A DNA stretch of 64,000 bases from Symsagittifera roscoffensis (GCF_963678635.1 NC_087062.1:39197330-39261329); one strand, 5' to 3'; numbered from the stretch's first letter, positions 11,366 to 24,100 are shown. The notes: generated from the sequence alone by a model not told the origin. Made by a program: numbers and translations.

Positions 11366-14300
11366 TTGATTTCTGTCAGAGTTTTTTTTAGCTTTTATCT
11401 AGCCTTTAGCAAAGCAGAGATGGACTTGAAACTGGCTGGATTCAGTGGAAAGTCTGAAGATTTTCCAGCTTGGTCGACGAAGTTTGTGGCACTGATGCAT
11501 ACCAAAGGCCTGTTCAGGACTGTGATGGGCAATGACGATCTACCAGAAGCTGAACCTACGCTACCTGAGAATCCGAATGCTGACCAGATGACGGCGTACA
11601 ACACCAAGATGCAGGAGCGAGCTGTGCTGATCCAGCAGAGGAAAGACAACCGAAACACAGTGTGGTCACATCTAGCTCTGGTCCTGAACAACACCACACT
11701 GATGTACATCAAGAACGACTGCGTGGCTGCGGATGGCTATGGCGATGGGACGAAGGCCTGGAGACTGCTGCAAGAGAAGTTTTGCAGTGTGGAGAGGCCT
11801 ACAGTGGTCAGTCTAGTAGGCCAGCTTGCGAAGCTGCGCCTAGGATCAGAGGAGGATCTCGATGACTACTTCGTTCGAAGTCAAGAGCTGATGACGCGGC
11901 TGAGTGAAGCTGGGGAAGCAATTACGGACACACTCTTCAATGCGCTCGTGATCAACGGACTGCCTGACAGCTTTGAGCATTTCGTGGTGCAGGAGAGCTT
12001 CCAGCCGGCCAAGACTTTTACAGAGCTGAGAACGAGGTTGAGGAACTATGATGACTCGAGACGAGCTCGATGTGGAGAGAAGACTGGGAATGGACACATA
12101 GCTATGCAAGCTGTGAGGAAGAAGAAAGGAGCGTCGGGTGGTGGCTGTTTTGTGTGCGGTCAGAAGGGTCATTTGGCAAGAGATTGCAGATCCAGAAGTG
12201 ACAGTGGTCAATCTGGTGCTCGAGGCAGTGGCTCGAATGAAGCAAGTGGTCCAACTTCAAGGAAGCAAGGGTGCTTCAAGTGTGGACAACAAGGACACTT
12301 TGCAAGGGACTGCAAGCAGGCAAAGACAGGGTTCTTCAGTTGTTGTGCAACAACCTCAATGAAGGGAGATGATCTCATTGTGGATACGGGATGCACCGAT
12401 CATGTAGTGCGCGACAAGGCTGTCTTCTCAAGCTTTGAGAAATGGGATGAGGGGACAACAGTTGAGAATCCGAACGGTACAATATCAAAGATTGAGGGCA
12501 TAGGCTCGGTGGAAGTGGACATACGAGACTGTCAAGATGTGACGAGGAGCTACACTTTCCACAATGTGCTGTTTGTGCCGAGCTACAACGTGAATCTGAT
12601 GAGTGTGAGCTCAGCAATAGCTAGAGGGTCTAGTTTCAGCTTTACATCAGACTCTTCTCATCTTGTGGCACCGGATGGTCGACGGCTACCAGTGAAGCAG
12701 CGCGGCAAGCTTTTCTTCCTGGAGTGCAAGTTCAAGAGGAACGCGATGACTCTAGCTACGAAAGCGAAGATGGAGACAAGTAGTGCAATGCTGTGGCACC
12801 GAAGGCTGGGGCATCTCAACAAGCATGATCTAATATCAGTTGTTGATGTCGGCGAGCTAGGGTTCTGCGAAGTGTGCACAGCTTCGAAGATGCACGAAGT
12901 AGCAATGCCAAAGAAGACAGAGAACAGGGCAACTGCAGTGGGGCAGCGGGTCTTCAGCGACATCCAGGGACCATTTGAAGTTGCGAGCATGCATGGAGCG
13001 CGCTATGCCGTGAGCTTCATTGATGACTTCAGCCGTCTGGCAGTGGTCAAGTACCTGGTTAAGAAGAGCGATACTCTTTCGAAGTTCAAAGACTTTGTAG
13101 CTGAGCACGGAACACCGAAGTGCTTGAGAACTGACAACGGAGGTGAGTATTCGTCGAATGCTTTTCGGATGTTCTGTAGAGAAATGCAGGTGAAACAGGA
13201 GTTTACAGTACCTAATACTCCGCAACAGAATGGCGTGGCAGAGAGGTACAACAGGGTGATAACTGAGATGACTCGATGTCTACTGGCCGATGCAAAGCTC
13301 TCAAAGATGTTCTGGGTACGAGCAATGTCAACGGCAGTCAGGGTTCGCAACTTGTGTCCTACATCCAGCAATGAGCATCGCATTTCATCAATGGAGATGC
13401 ATTATGGGAAGCCATCGAAAGTCAACTACCTGCGAGTGTTCGGATGCCTGGCGTACTACCTGGACAGAGGAAACCGGCGGAAACTGGATCCGAAAGGCAA
13501 GAAGAGCAAGTTCATTGGTTATGACGAGGAGAGCAAAGCCTACTTGCTGATGGACCTGGAGACAAAGCGAGTGGTACGAGCAAGAAGCGTGACGTTCAAT
13601 GAAGACATCATTCCAGACGACTTTCTGGTAGACAGTGAGCAGTCACAAACACTGGGTCTATCAATCGAGGGATGCATTGATGTAGAGGAAACTAGCACGA
13701 AGGCCATCACTGAGTCTACCAATAAAGCGAATGATAGTGGAGCAGCAGCTTCAGTGGGGGTTACGGAAGATGACCCAGTCGAGACTGAAGAATTGGAACC
13801 ACCTTCCACAGAGCCTCCAGAGCAGAGGCCAACAGAGATTCCAGAGCAGCGGTCAACTAGAACGCGGAACCCTCCCATCCGATACGGACTGGCTTACACT
13901 CATGCTTCAGTGATAGCACAAGAGCCAAGAAGCTACTTGGAAGCAGTATCTGGACCAGAAAGGGAGCAGTGGCTAGCAGCTATGGCTTTGGAGGTGCAGT
14001 CACTGAAGGCAATGGGCACCTGGACACTTGTTGATAGACCAAATTCTCGCAAGGTCATTCCTGGACGCTGGGTGCTTGCTGTGAAGAGAGATGCAATGGG
14101 ACAAGTGGAGCGGTTTAAAGCCAGATACGTGGTGAAGGGTTTTATGCAAGTGGAAGGACTGGACTTCAATGAGACCTTTGCGCCAACCTGTAAACCAGAA
14201 ACAAAGAGAATACTACTGGCTTTGGGAGCGCAAGATGATCTTGTACTTCATCAGATGGACGTGAAGTCAGCCTTCCTCAACTCGCCGTTAACAGAAACTG

Positions 14301-15511
14301 TGTATATGGAACAGCCCGAGGGGTTCAGCAGCGGGGACAACCAAGTGTGTTTGCTACAACGCAGTATCTATGGGCTGAAGCAGGCAGGAAGGGACTGGTA
14401 CCAGACGCTGAGCACGTTTCTTCTGGAGACTGGTTTCACTCGAAGCACCAATGACTTCTGTTTGTTCACGATGAGGGGAATGGATGATGCTATGATCTAT
14501 GTTCTAGTATGGGTGGATGATATCATCATTGGCTGCAAACTGCAAGCAGAAGTTGACAGGGTGAGGGACCGATTCACTGACCGATTCAAGATGGATGACC
14601 GCGGTCCATTAGCCTGGTTTTTGAAAATGCAGGTCAAACGGGCACCTGGTTCTGTCACTGTGAATCAGTCTCGCTACATTGAAGACTGCTTGGAGCGCTT
14701 TGGGTTGGTTGACTGCAAACCAGTAGGGACACCAGCTGATATCAGCACTCAGTTGACGAAGAAGGACTGCCCTGGAGCGGGCTCAGAAGAAGCAGTGGCA
14801 ATGCAGCGTGAGGACTACAGAGGCATAGTGGGCTCGTTATTGTACATAGCCAAGCAAACGAGGCCAGACATCCTAGCTACTGTGACTCAACTTTCACGGT
14901 TTCTGGAGAATCCTGGGAGAACACACTGGGTGGCTGCTAAGAGAGTACTGCGATACCTGAAAGGAACCAAAGATCTGGAGCTGTGCTACATCAAAGATCC
15001 TGATGGGTTCAACCTTTATGGTTCAGCAGATGCTGACTGGGCTGGTGACGTTGATGACAGAAGGTCAACAACAGGCTACAGTTTTCATGTGCAGCGGTCA
15101 GGAGCAGCAATCAGCTGGAGTACCAAGAAGCAACCTACTGCAGCAATATCTACCAGCGAAGCTGAGTATCAAGCAATGGCAGCGGCTGTTCAGGAAGGCC
15201 TCTACTTACGATCCCTACTCAATGAGATGGATATGACGTGTGATGGTCCAACTGTGATCAACGAGGACAACCAGAGCTGCATCAAGATGTGCAAAAATCC
15301 CGTAATGCAGAAGCGGACAAAGCACATTGATGTCAAGTATCACTTTGTCCGAGAGCGGGTCGAGGATGGAACATTTGCGCTCGAGTACTGTCCAACCGAA
15401 AACATGGAGGCTGACTTGTTGACGAAATCCCTGAGCAAGGCAAAGGTGGATCAACATCGTCGAACGCTGATGGGTTGCAGCCTGACATTGGACAAAGCCA
15501 ATTCAGCCTGA
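11366..15511 (+). CDS. gag-pol: Copia-type Gag-Pol polyprotein
   Basis: An intact 1381-codon frame carries everything needed for copia retrotransposition. The Gag region is UBN2-like at about residues 20-230. Two CCHC zinc knuckles follow at 261-274 and 303-316 (both C-x2-C-x4-H-x4-C). The aspartic protease motif D340-T-G is next. Integrase has the zinc-binding H478/H483/C501/C504 and the catalytic triad D532, D590, E626 (35 residues between the last two). The RVT_2 reverse transcriptase has its active site at W1049-V-D-D1052, and RNase H has D1222 and the SEAEY segment near E1265. I see no stop or frameshift. The first ATG (11366) gives a leader of 18 residues that looks unlike Gag; M19 at 11420, in good context (gcagagATGg), begins with the typical MDLKLAGFSG and may be the true start. 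Gag and Pol share one frame, as in Drosophila copia, so the Gag:Pol ratio must be set in another way, such as splicing or proteolysis. The stop codon overlaps the polypurine tract. Confidence 0.97.
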   Translation: MISVRVFFSFYLAFSKAEMDLKLAGFSGKSEDFPAWSTKFVALMHTKGLFRTVMGNDDLPEAEPTLPENPNADQMTAYNTKMQERAVLIQQRKDNRNTVWSHLALVLNNTTLMYIKNDCVAADGYGDGTKAWRLLQEKFCSVERPTVVSLVGQLAKLRLGSEEDLDDYFVRSQELMTRLSEAGEAITDTLFNALVINGLPDSFEHFVVQESFQPAKTFTELRTRLRNYDDSRRARCGEKTGNGHIAMQAVRKKKGASGGGCFVCGQKGHLARDCRSRSDSGQSGARGSGSNEASGPTSRKQGCFKCGQQGHFARDCKQAKTGFFSCCATTSMKGDDLIVDTGCTDHVVRDKAVFSSFEKWDEGTTVENPNGTISKIEGIGSVEVDIRDCQDVTRSYTFHNVLFVPSYNVNLMSVSSAIARGSSFSFTSDSSHLVAPDGRRLPVKQRGKLFFLECKFKRNAMTLATKAKMETSSAMLWHRRLGHLNKHDLISVVDVGELGFCEVCTASKMHEVAMPKKTENRATAVGQRVFSDIQGPFEVASMHGARYAVSFIDDFSRLAVVKYLVKKSDTLSKFKDFVAEHGTPKCLRTDNGGEYSSNAFRMFCREMQVKQEFTVPNTPQQNGVAERYNRVITEMTRCLLADAKLSKMFWVRAMSTAVRVRNLCPTSSNEHRISSMEMHYGKPSKVNYLRVFGCLAYYLDRGNRRKLDPKGKKSKFIGYDEESKAYLLMDLETKRVVRARSVTFNEDIIPDDFLVDSEQSQTLGLSIEGCIDVEETSTKAITESTNKANDSGAAASVGVTEDDPVETEELEPPSTEPPEQRPTEIPEQRSTRTRNPPIRYGLAYTHASVIAQEPRSYLEAVSGPEREQWLAAMALEVQSLKAMGTWTLVDRPNSRKVIPGRWVLAVKRDAMGQVERFKARYVVKGFMQVEGLDFNETFAPTCKPETKRILLALGAQDDLVLHQMDVKSAFLNSPLTETVYMEQPEGFSSGDNQVCLLQRSIYGLKQAGRDWYQTLSTFLLETGFTRSTNDFCLFTMRGMDDAMIYVLVWVDDIIIGCKLQAEVDRVRDRFTDRFKMDDRGPLAWFLKMQVKRAPGSVTVNQSRYIEDCLERFGLVDCKPVGTPADISTQLTKKDCPGAGSEEAVAMQREDYRGIVGSLLYIAKQTRPDILATVTQLSRFLENPGRTHWVAAKRVLRYLKGTKDLELCYIKDPDGFNLYGSADADWAGDVDDRRSTTGYSFHVQRSGAAISWSTKKQPTAAISTSEAEYQAMAAAVQEGLYLRSLLNEMDMTCDGPTVINEDNQSCIKMCKNPVMQKRTKHIDVKYHFVRERVEDGTFALEYCPTENMEADLLTKSLSKAKVDQHRRTLMGCSLTLDKANSA

Positions 15512-15518
15512 GTGGGGG
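15510..15518 (+). promoter_or_regulatory. Polypurine tract
   Basis: GAGTGGGGG lies directly against the 3' LTR and would prime plus-strand DNA synthesis. The last bases of the gag-pol stop codon (TGA, 15509-15511) are part of it, so there is no 3' untranslated spacer between pol and the tract. Confidence 0.85.
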
Positions 15519-15856
15519 TGTTGAGGACAGACGAGCTCAATGCCAGACTAGTGAAATACCAGACCAAACTCAAGGTCAGACTTGAGCAATAGAAACCTAA
15601 TTAAAGGTCAACTGGTATAAAACTCAATGCACTCAGACAAGGTCAACTGGTCTGCTGGTATTTGATAAACTAATTAATTAACTGGTAATTAATTAACTGG
15701 TACTATTTGATGCTCAGTTTGTCGTGTCATTTTATAAACACAATCTCAATTCATTCTTCAACAATCAGTATCTCTTCTCTCTCCTCAGTTGAAACCTCAG
15801 ATAACTCTCAAACCTCTATCCCCTAGTCCTACTTGCTCTAACTCTGAATCTTAACA
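15519..15856 (+). repeat. 3' LTR of copia element
   Basis: 338 bp, identical to the 5' LTR by my alignment except at 15690 (T; A at 11156). Here the sequence reads as two perfect 15-bp units of 'taattaattaactgg', so this copy probably keeps the older state and the 5' LTR carries the new change. The LTR ends TTAACA and is followed by the second TGTTG. Confidence 0.96.
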
Positions 15857-18800
15857 TGTTGATGGACAAAAACAAAAACGCAGATTTGAGAAAATGATTC
15901 GGTGATTTTGTTAATCATATTCTTAACAGGACAAGTTGTTTATAAAAAAGTCAAGTTCGGAATTGATAAACGTTTTTATTCATGGGCGTATTAATCAACA
16001 GCAAAAAAACTTTCTGAATTTCAACCGATAGAAGAAAACTAAAAAAAAATTTAGAGAACTTTTACTTATTAAGCAAGTTTTTATTTAAATCTTTCCCAAA
16101 AATCAATTGAAACTCCGCGAGAAAGTTTTCTTAATCTCTACCATTGGAGCATTCACTATTTCTATCTCAAATTGTCCTGATTGAGGTTCATTTTAAAAAC
16201 ATCTGACATCTAGGACAAACGAAATTTCAATTAGCATCACATTGAAACTTACGAAGTGGTAACAAGGCCGACAAATTTTGAGCGGAAACCCTTTGTGCCA
16301 AAAACAGTGCGTTCATAGAAATTTATAAATATCCTTTCAAAAAATGATCAATGACCACCTCATGTTCAAAATATGTCTGTTGATGGACAAAAACAAAAAC
16401 GCAGATTTGAGAAAATGATTCGGTGATTTTGTTAATCATATTCTTAACAGGACAAGTTGTTTATAAAAAAGTCAAGTTCGGAATTGATAAACGTTTTTAT
16501 TCATGGGCGTATTAATCAACAGCAAAAAAACTTTCTGAATTTCAACCGATAGAAGAAAACTAAAAAAAAATTTAGAGAACTTTTACTTATTAAGCACGTT
16601 TTTATTTAAATTTTTCCCAAAAATCAATTGAAACTCCGCGAGAAAGTTTTCTTAATCTCTACCATTGGAGCATTCATTATTTCTATCTCAAATTGTCCTG
16701 ATTGAGGTTCATTTTAAAAACATCTGACATCTAGGACAAACGAAATTTCAATTAGCATCACATTGAAACTTACGAAGTGGTAACAAGGCCGACAAATTTT
16801 GAGCGGAAACCCTTTGTGCCAAAAACAGTGCGTTCATAGAAATTTATAAATATCCTTTCAGAAAATGATCAATGACCACCTCATGTTCAAAATATGTCTG
16901 TTGATGGACAAAAACAAAAACGCAGATTTGAGAAAATGATTCGGTGATTTTGTTAATCATATTCTTAACAGGACAAGTTGTTTATAAAAAAGTCAAGTTC
17001 GGAATTGATAAACGTTTTTATTCATGGGCGTATTAATCAACAGCAAAAAAACTTTCTGAATTTCAACCGATAGAAGAAAACTAAAAAAAAATTTAGAGAA
17101 CTTTTACTTATTAAGCAAGTTTTTATTTAAATCTTTCCCAAAAATCAATTGAAACTCCGCGAGAAAGTTTTCTTAATCTCTACCATTGGAGCATTCACTA
17201 TTTCTATCTCAAATTGTCCTGATTGAGGTTCATTTTAAAAACATCTGACATCTAGGACAAACGAAATTTCAATTAGCATCACATTGAAACTTACGAAGGG
17301 GTAACAAGGCCGACAAATTTTGAGCGGAAACCCTTTGTGCCAAAAACAGTGCGTTCATAGAAATTTATAAATATCCTTTCAAAAAATGATCAAGGACCAC
17401 CTCATGTTCAAAATATGTCTGTTGATGGACAAAAACAAAAACGCAGATTTGAGAAAATGATTCGGTGATTTTGTTAATCATATTCTTAACAGGACAAGTT
17501 GTTTATAAAAAAGTCAAGTTCGGAATTGATAAACGTTTTTATTCATGGGCGTATTAATCAACAGCAAAAAAACTTTCTGAATTTCAACCGATAGAAGAAA
17601 ACTAAAAAAAAATTTAGAGAACTTTTACTTATTAAGCAAGTTTTTATTTAAATTTTTCCCAAAAATCAATTGAAACTCCGCGAGAAAGTTTTCTTAATCT
17701 CTACCATTGGAGCATTCATTATTTCTATCTCAAAATGTCCTGATTGAGGTTCATTTTAAAAACATCTGACATCTAGGACAAACGATATTTCAATTAGCAT
17801 CACATTGAAACTTACGAAATGATAACAAAGCCGACAACTTTTGAGCGGCAACCCATTGTGCCAAAAACAGTGCGTTCATAGAAGTTTATATATATGCTTT
17901 CAAAAAACAATAAATGACCACCTCGTGTTAAAAATAAGTCTGTTGGTGGACAAAAGCAAAAATGCATGTCTGAGAAAATGATTCGGTTATTTTGCTAAGC
18001 ACGTTTTTAACAAGACAAGTTGTTTAAAAAAGTCACGTTCCGAATTGATAAATTTTTCTAATCACGGGCGTATTATTCACTTGCCAAAAAACTTTCTGAA
18101 TTTCAACCGACAAAAAAAAAACTCAAAAAAATGTAAAGAAATTTTTGCTTGTTGAACAAACTTTGATTTAAAGTTTTTCCGAAATTCAACTAAAACTCCG
18201 CGACAAATTTTTCTTAATCTCTACCATTGGAGCATTGAATATTTTAATCTCCAGTTGTCCTGATTGACGTTCATTTTAAAAACATCTGACAACTAGGACA
18301 AACGAAAAATCAATTAACATCGCATTGAAACTTACAAAATGGTAACAAAGCCGACAACTTTTGAGCGGAAACCCATTGTGCCAAAAACAGTGTGTTCAAA
18401 GAAATTTATTAATATCCTTTCAAAAAATAATAAATGACCACCTCATGTTAAAAATATGTCTGTTGATGGACAAAAGCAAAAAACAAAAACGCATGTTTGA
18501 GAAAATGATTAGGTTTTTTTGCTAAGCACATTCTTAACAAGACAAATTGTTTAAAAAAAGTCACATTCCGAATTGATAAATTTTTCTAATCACGGGCGTA
18601 TTATTCACTTGCCAAAAAACTTTTTGAGTTTCAACCGACAAAAGAAAACTTGTAAAAAAAAGAGAAAATTATATACTTGTTAAGCAAGTTTTTATTTAAA
18701 TCTTTCCCAAAATTCAATTGAAACTCCGCGAGAAAGTTTTCTTAATCTCTACCATTGGAGCATTCCATGTTTCTATCTCAAATTGTCCTGAATGAGGTTC

Positions 18801-21100
18801 ATTTTAAAAACATCTGACATCTAGGACAAACGAAATTTCAATTAGCATCACATTGCAACTTACGAAGTGGTAACAAGGCCGACAACTTTTGAGCGGAAAC
18901 CCTTTGTGCCAAAAACAATGCGTTCATAGAAATTTATAAATATCCTTTCAAAAATTGATCAATGACCACCTCATGTTCAAAATATGTCTGTTGATGGATA
19001 AAAACAAAAACGCAGATTTGAGAAAATGATTCGGTGATTTTGTTAATCATGTTCTTAACAGGACAAGTTGTTTATAAAAAAGTCAAGTTCGGAATTGTAA
19101 ACGTTTTTATTCATGGGCGTATTAATCAACAGCAAAAAAATTTTCTGAATTTCAACCGATAGAAGAAAACTAAAAAAAAATTTAGAATACTTTTACTTAT
19201 TAGGCAAGTTTTTATTTAAATCTTTCCCAAAATTCAATTGCAACTCAGCGAGAAAATTTTCTTAATCTCTACCATTGGAGCATTCAATATTTTTATCTCA
19301 AATTGTCCTGATTGAGGTTCATTTTAAAAACATCTGACATCTAGGACAAACGAAATTTCAATTAGCATCACATTGAAACTTACGAAATGTTAACAAAGCC
19401 GACAACTTTTGAGCAGAAACCCATTGTGCCAAAAACAGTGCGTTCATAGAAGTTTATAAAAATGCTTTCAAAAAATAATAAATGACTACCTCGTGTTAAA
19501 AATATGTCTGTTGGTGGACAAAAGCAAAAAAGCATGTTTGAGAAAATGATTCGGTTATTTTGCTAATCACGTTCTTAACAAGACAAGTTGTTTATAGAAA
19601 AACCACGTTCCAAACTGATAAGTTTTTCTAATCACGGGCGTATTAATCACCTGCCAAAAAATTTTCTGAATTTTAACCGACAAAAGAAAACTCAAAAAAA
19701 TGTAAAAAATTTTTTACTTGTTGAACAAACTTTGATTTAAATTTTTTCCGAAATTCAACTAAAACTCCGCGACAAAGTTTTCGTAATCTCTACCATTGGA
19801 GCATTGAATATTTTATTCTCCAGTTGCCCTGATTGAGGTTCATTTTAAAAACATCTGACAACTAGGACAAACGAAATTTCAATCAGCATCGCATTGGAAC
19901 TTACGAAATGGTAACAAAGCCCACAACTTTTGAGCGGAAACCCATTGTGCCAAAAACAGTGCGTTCATAGAAAAAAATAAATATTCTTTCGAAAAAAAAT
20001 GAATGACCAGCTCATGTTCAAAATATGTCTGTTGGTGGACAAAAACAAAAACGCAGGTTTGAGAAAACGATTCGGTGATTTTGTTAAGCATGTTCTCAAC
20101 AGGACGAGGTGTTTATAAAAAAATCAAGTTCCGAATTGATAAACGTTTTTAATCATGGGCGTATTAATCAACTGCAAAAAAACTTTGTGAATTTTAACCA
20201 ACAGAAGAAAACTAAAAAAATGCAGATAAATTTTTTACTTGTTTGGCAAGTTTTTATTAAGATCTTTCCCAAACTTCAATTGAAACTCCGCGACAAAGTT
20301 TTCTTGTTCTCTACCATTGGAGCATTCAATATTTTGATCTTAAGTTGTCCTGATTTAGGTTCATTTTAAAAACAAAGGACAAATGAAAGTTCAATTAACA
20401 TCGCATTGAAACTTACGGAATGGTAACAAAGCCAACAACTTTTGAGCGGAAACCCATTGTGCCAAAAACAGTGTGTTCATAGAAATTTATAAATATGCTT
20501 TCAAAAAATAATAAATGACCACCTCATGTTAAAAATATGTCTGTTGGTGTACAAAAGCAAAAACGCATGTTTGAGAAACTGATTCGGTTATTTTGCTAAG
20601 CACGTTCTTAACAAGACAAGTTATTTATAAAAAAGTCAAGTTCCAAACTGATAAAATTTTTTAATCACGGGCGTATTAATCACCTGCCAAAAAAACTTTC
20701 TAAATTTCAACCGAAAAAAGAAAACTCAAAAAATGTAAAGAAATACTTGTTAATAAACTTTGATTTAAAGTTTTTCCGAAATTCAACTAAAACTCCGCAA
20801 CAAAATTTTCTTAATCTCTACCATTGGAGCATTCATTCAATATTTTAATCTTAAGGTGTCCTGATTGAGGTTCATTTTAAAAACATCTGACAGTTAGGAC
20901 AAATGAAAATTCAATTAGCATCGCATTGGAACTTACGAAATGGTAACAAAGCCGACAACTTTTGAGCGGAAACCCATTGTGCCAAAAACAGTGTGTTCAA
21001 AGAAATTTAAAAATATCCTTTCAAAATATGATCAAGGACCACCTCATGTTCAAAATATGTCTGTTGATGGACAAAAACAAAAACGCAGCTTTGAGAAAAT

Positions 21101-24100
21101 GATTCGGTGATTTTGTTAATCATGTTCTTAACAGGACAAGTTGTTTATAAAAAAGTCAAGTTCGGATTTGATAAACGTTTTTATTCATGGGCGTATTAAT
21201 CACCTGCCAAAAAACTTTCTGAATTTCAACCGACAAAAGAAACTCAAAAAATGTAAAAAAATTTTAACTTGTTGAACAAACTTTGATTTAAAATTTTTCC
21301 GAAATTCAACTATAACTCCGCGACAAAGTTATCTTAGTCTCTACCATTGGAGCATTCAATATTTCTATCTCAAATTGTCCTGATTGAGGTTAATTTTAAA
21401 ATATCTGACAACTAGGACAAACGAAATTTCAATTAGCATTGCATTGAAACTTACGAAATGGTAACAAAGCCGACAAATTTTGAGCGGAAACTCCTTGTGC
21501 CAAAAACAGTGCGTTCATAGAAATCTATAAAAAATCTTTCAAAAAATAATAAATGGCCACCTCATGTTAAAAATATGTCTGTTGGTGGACAAAAGCAAAA
21601 ATGCATGTTTGAGAAAAAGATTCGTTTATTTTGCTAAGCAGGTTCTTACCAAGACAATTTGTTTATAAAAACTTCACGTTCCGAACTGATAAATTTTTCT
21701 AATCACGGGCGTATGAATCACCTGCCAAAAAATTTTCTGAATTTCAACCGACAAAAGAAAACTCAAAAAAAAATTTAAAAAAATTTTTACTTGTTGAACA
21801 AACTTTGATTTAAAATTTTTCCTAAATTCAACTAAAACTCCGCGACAAAGTTTTTTTAATCTCTACCATTGGAGCATTCAATATTTTTATCTTAAGTTGT
21901 CCTGATTGAGGTTCATTTTAAAAACATCTGACAATTAGGACAAACGAAAATTCAATTAGCATCGCATTGAAACTTAAGAAATAGTAACAAAGCCGACAAA
22001 TTTTGAGCGGAAACCCCTTGTGCCAAAAACAGTGCGTTTATATAAATTTATAATATACTTTCAAAAAATAATAAGTGACCACCTCATGTTAAAAATATGT
22101 CTGTTGGTGGACAAAAGCAAAAATGCATGTTTGAGAAAATGATTCGGTCATTTTGCTAAGCACGTTTTTTTTACCAAGACAAACTGTTTATAAAAAGTCA
22201 CATTCCGAACTGAAAAATTTTTCTAATCACGGGCGTATTATTCACCTGCCAAAAATTTTTCTGAATTTCAACCGACAAAAAAAAACTCAAAAAAATGTTA
22301 AAAAAATTTTAACTTGTTGAACAAACTTTGGTTTAAAATTTTTCCGAAATTCAACTATAACTCCGCGACAAAGTTTTCTTAGTCTCTACCATTGGAGTAT
22401 TCAATATTTTTATCTTAAGTTGTCCTGATTGAGGTTCATTTTAAAAACATCTGACAATTAGGACAAACGAAAATTCAATTAGCATCGCATTGAAACTTAT
22501 GAAATGGTAACAAAGCCGACAAATTTTGAGCGGAAACCCATTGTGCCAAAAACAGTGCGTTCATAGAAATCTATAAAAAATCTTTCAAAAAATAATAAAT
22601 GACCACCTCATGTTAAAAATATGTCTGTTGGTGGACAAAAGCAAAAATGCATGTTTGAGAAAATGATTCGGTGATTTTGTTAATCATGTTCTTAACAGGA
22701 CAAGTTGTTTATAAAAAAGTCAAGTTCGGATTTGATAAACGTTTTTATTCATGGGCGTATTAATCACCTGCCAAAAAACTTTCTGAATTTCAACCGACAA
22801 AAAAAACTCAAAAAAATGTAAAAAAATTTTAACTTGTTGAACAAACTTTGATTTAAAATTTTTCCGAAATTCAACTATAACTCCGCGACAAAGTTATCTT
22901 AGTCTCTACCATTGGAGCATTCAATATTTCTATCTCAAATTGTCCTGATTGAGGTTAATTTTAAAATATCTGACAACTAGGACAAACGAAATTTCAATTA
23001 GCATTGCATTGAAACTTACGAAATGGTAACAAAGCCGACAAATTTTGAGCGGAAACTCCTTGTGCCAAAAACAGTGCGTTCATAGAAATCTATAAAAAAT
23101 CTTTCAAAAAATAATAAATGGCCACCTCATGTTAAAAATATGTCTGTTGGTGGACAAAAGCAAAAATGCATGTTTGAGAAAACGATTCGTTTATTTTGCT
23201 AAGCAGGTTCTTACCAAGACAAGTTGTTTATAAAAACTTCACGTTCCGAACTGATAAATTTTTCTAATCACGGGCGTATGAATCACCTGCCAAAAAATTT
23301 TCTGAATTTCAACCGACAAAAGAAAACTCAAAAAAAAATTCAAAAAAATTTTTACTTGTTGAACAAACTTTGATTTAAAATTTTTCCTAAATTCAACTAA
23401 AACTCCGCGACAAAGTTTTTTTAATCTCTACCATTGGAGCATTCAATATTTTTATCTTAAGTTGTCCTGATTGAGGTTCATTTTAAAAACATCTGACAAT
23501 TAGGACAAACAAAAATTCAATTAGCATCGCATTGAAACTTAAGAAATAGTAACAAAGCCGACAAATTTTGAGCGGAAACCCCTTGTGCCAAAAACAGTGC
23601 GTTTATAGAAATTTATAATATACTTTCAAAAAATAATAAGTGACCACCTCATGTTAAAAATATGTCTGTTGGTGGACAAAAGCAAAAATGCATGTTTGAG
23701 AAAATGATTCGGTCATTTTGCTAAGCACGTTTTTTTTACCAAGACAAACTGTTTATAAAAAGTCACATTCCGAACTGAAAAATTTTTCTAATCACGGGCG
23801 TATTATTCACCTGCCAAAAATTTTTCTGAATTTCAACCGACAAAAAAAAACTCAAAAAAATGTTAAAAAAATTTTAACTTGTTGAACAAACTTTGGTTTA
23901 AAATTTTTCCGAAATTCAACTATAACTCCGCGACAAAGTTTTCTTAGTCTCTACCATTGGAGTATTCAATATTTTTATCTTAAGTTGTCCTGATTGAGGT
24001 TCATTTTAAAAACATCTGACAATTAGGACAAACGAAAATTCAATTAGCATCGCATTGAAACTTATGAAATGGTAACAAAGCCGACAAATTTTGAGCGGAA

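Larger units (their letters stand above)
10985..15856 (+). mobile_element. Full-length Ty1/copia LTR retrotransposon
   Basis: A 4872-bp element with two 338-bp LTRs (10985-11322 and 15519-15856) beginning TGTTGA and ending TTAACA. It is flanked by the 5-bp target duplication TGTTG (10980-10984 and 15857-15861). Removing the element and one TGTTG restores 'atgtctgttgatggac', which is the intact satellite sequence in neighbouring monomers, so the empty site is directly visible. Between the LTRs lie a primer-binding site, a single gag-pol frame and a polypurine tract. The domain order protease-integrase-RT-RNase H places it in Ty1/copia (Pseudoviridae). One LTR mismatch and an unbroken frame indicate a recent insertion. 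Its body is clearly richer in G+C than the surrounding satellite. Confidence 0.98.

Noticed and set aside
11395-15457. Many antisense and alternate-frame ORFs inside the copia element
   Set aside because: All are shadows of the intact gag-pol frame and carry no domain of their own.
20109-20369. Plus-strand 86-codon frame in the satellite
   Set aside because: It occurs in one monomer only, is Lys/Asn/Phe-rich low-complexity sequence, and is absent from neighbouring copies.
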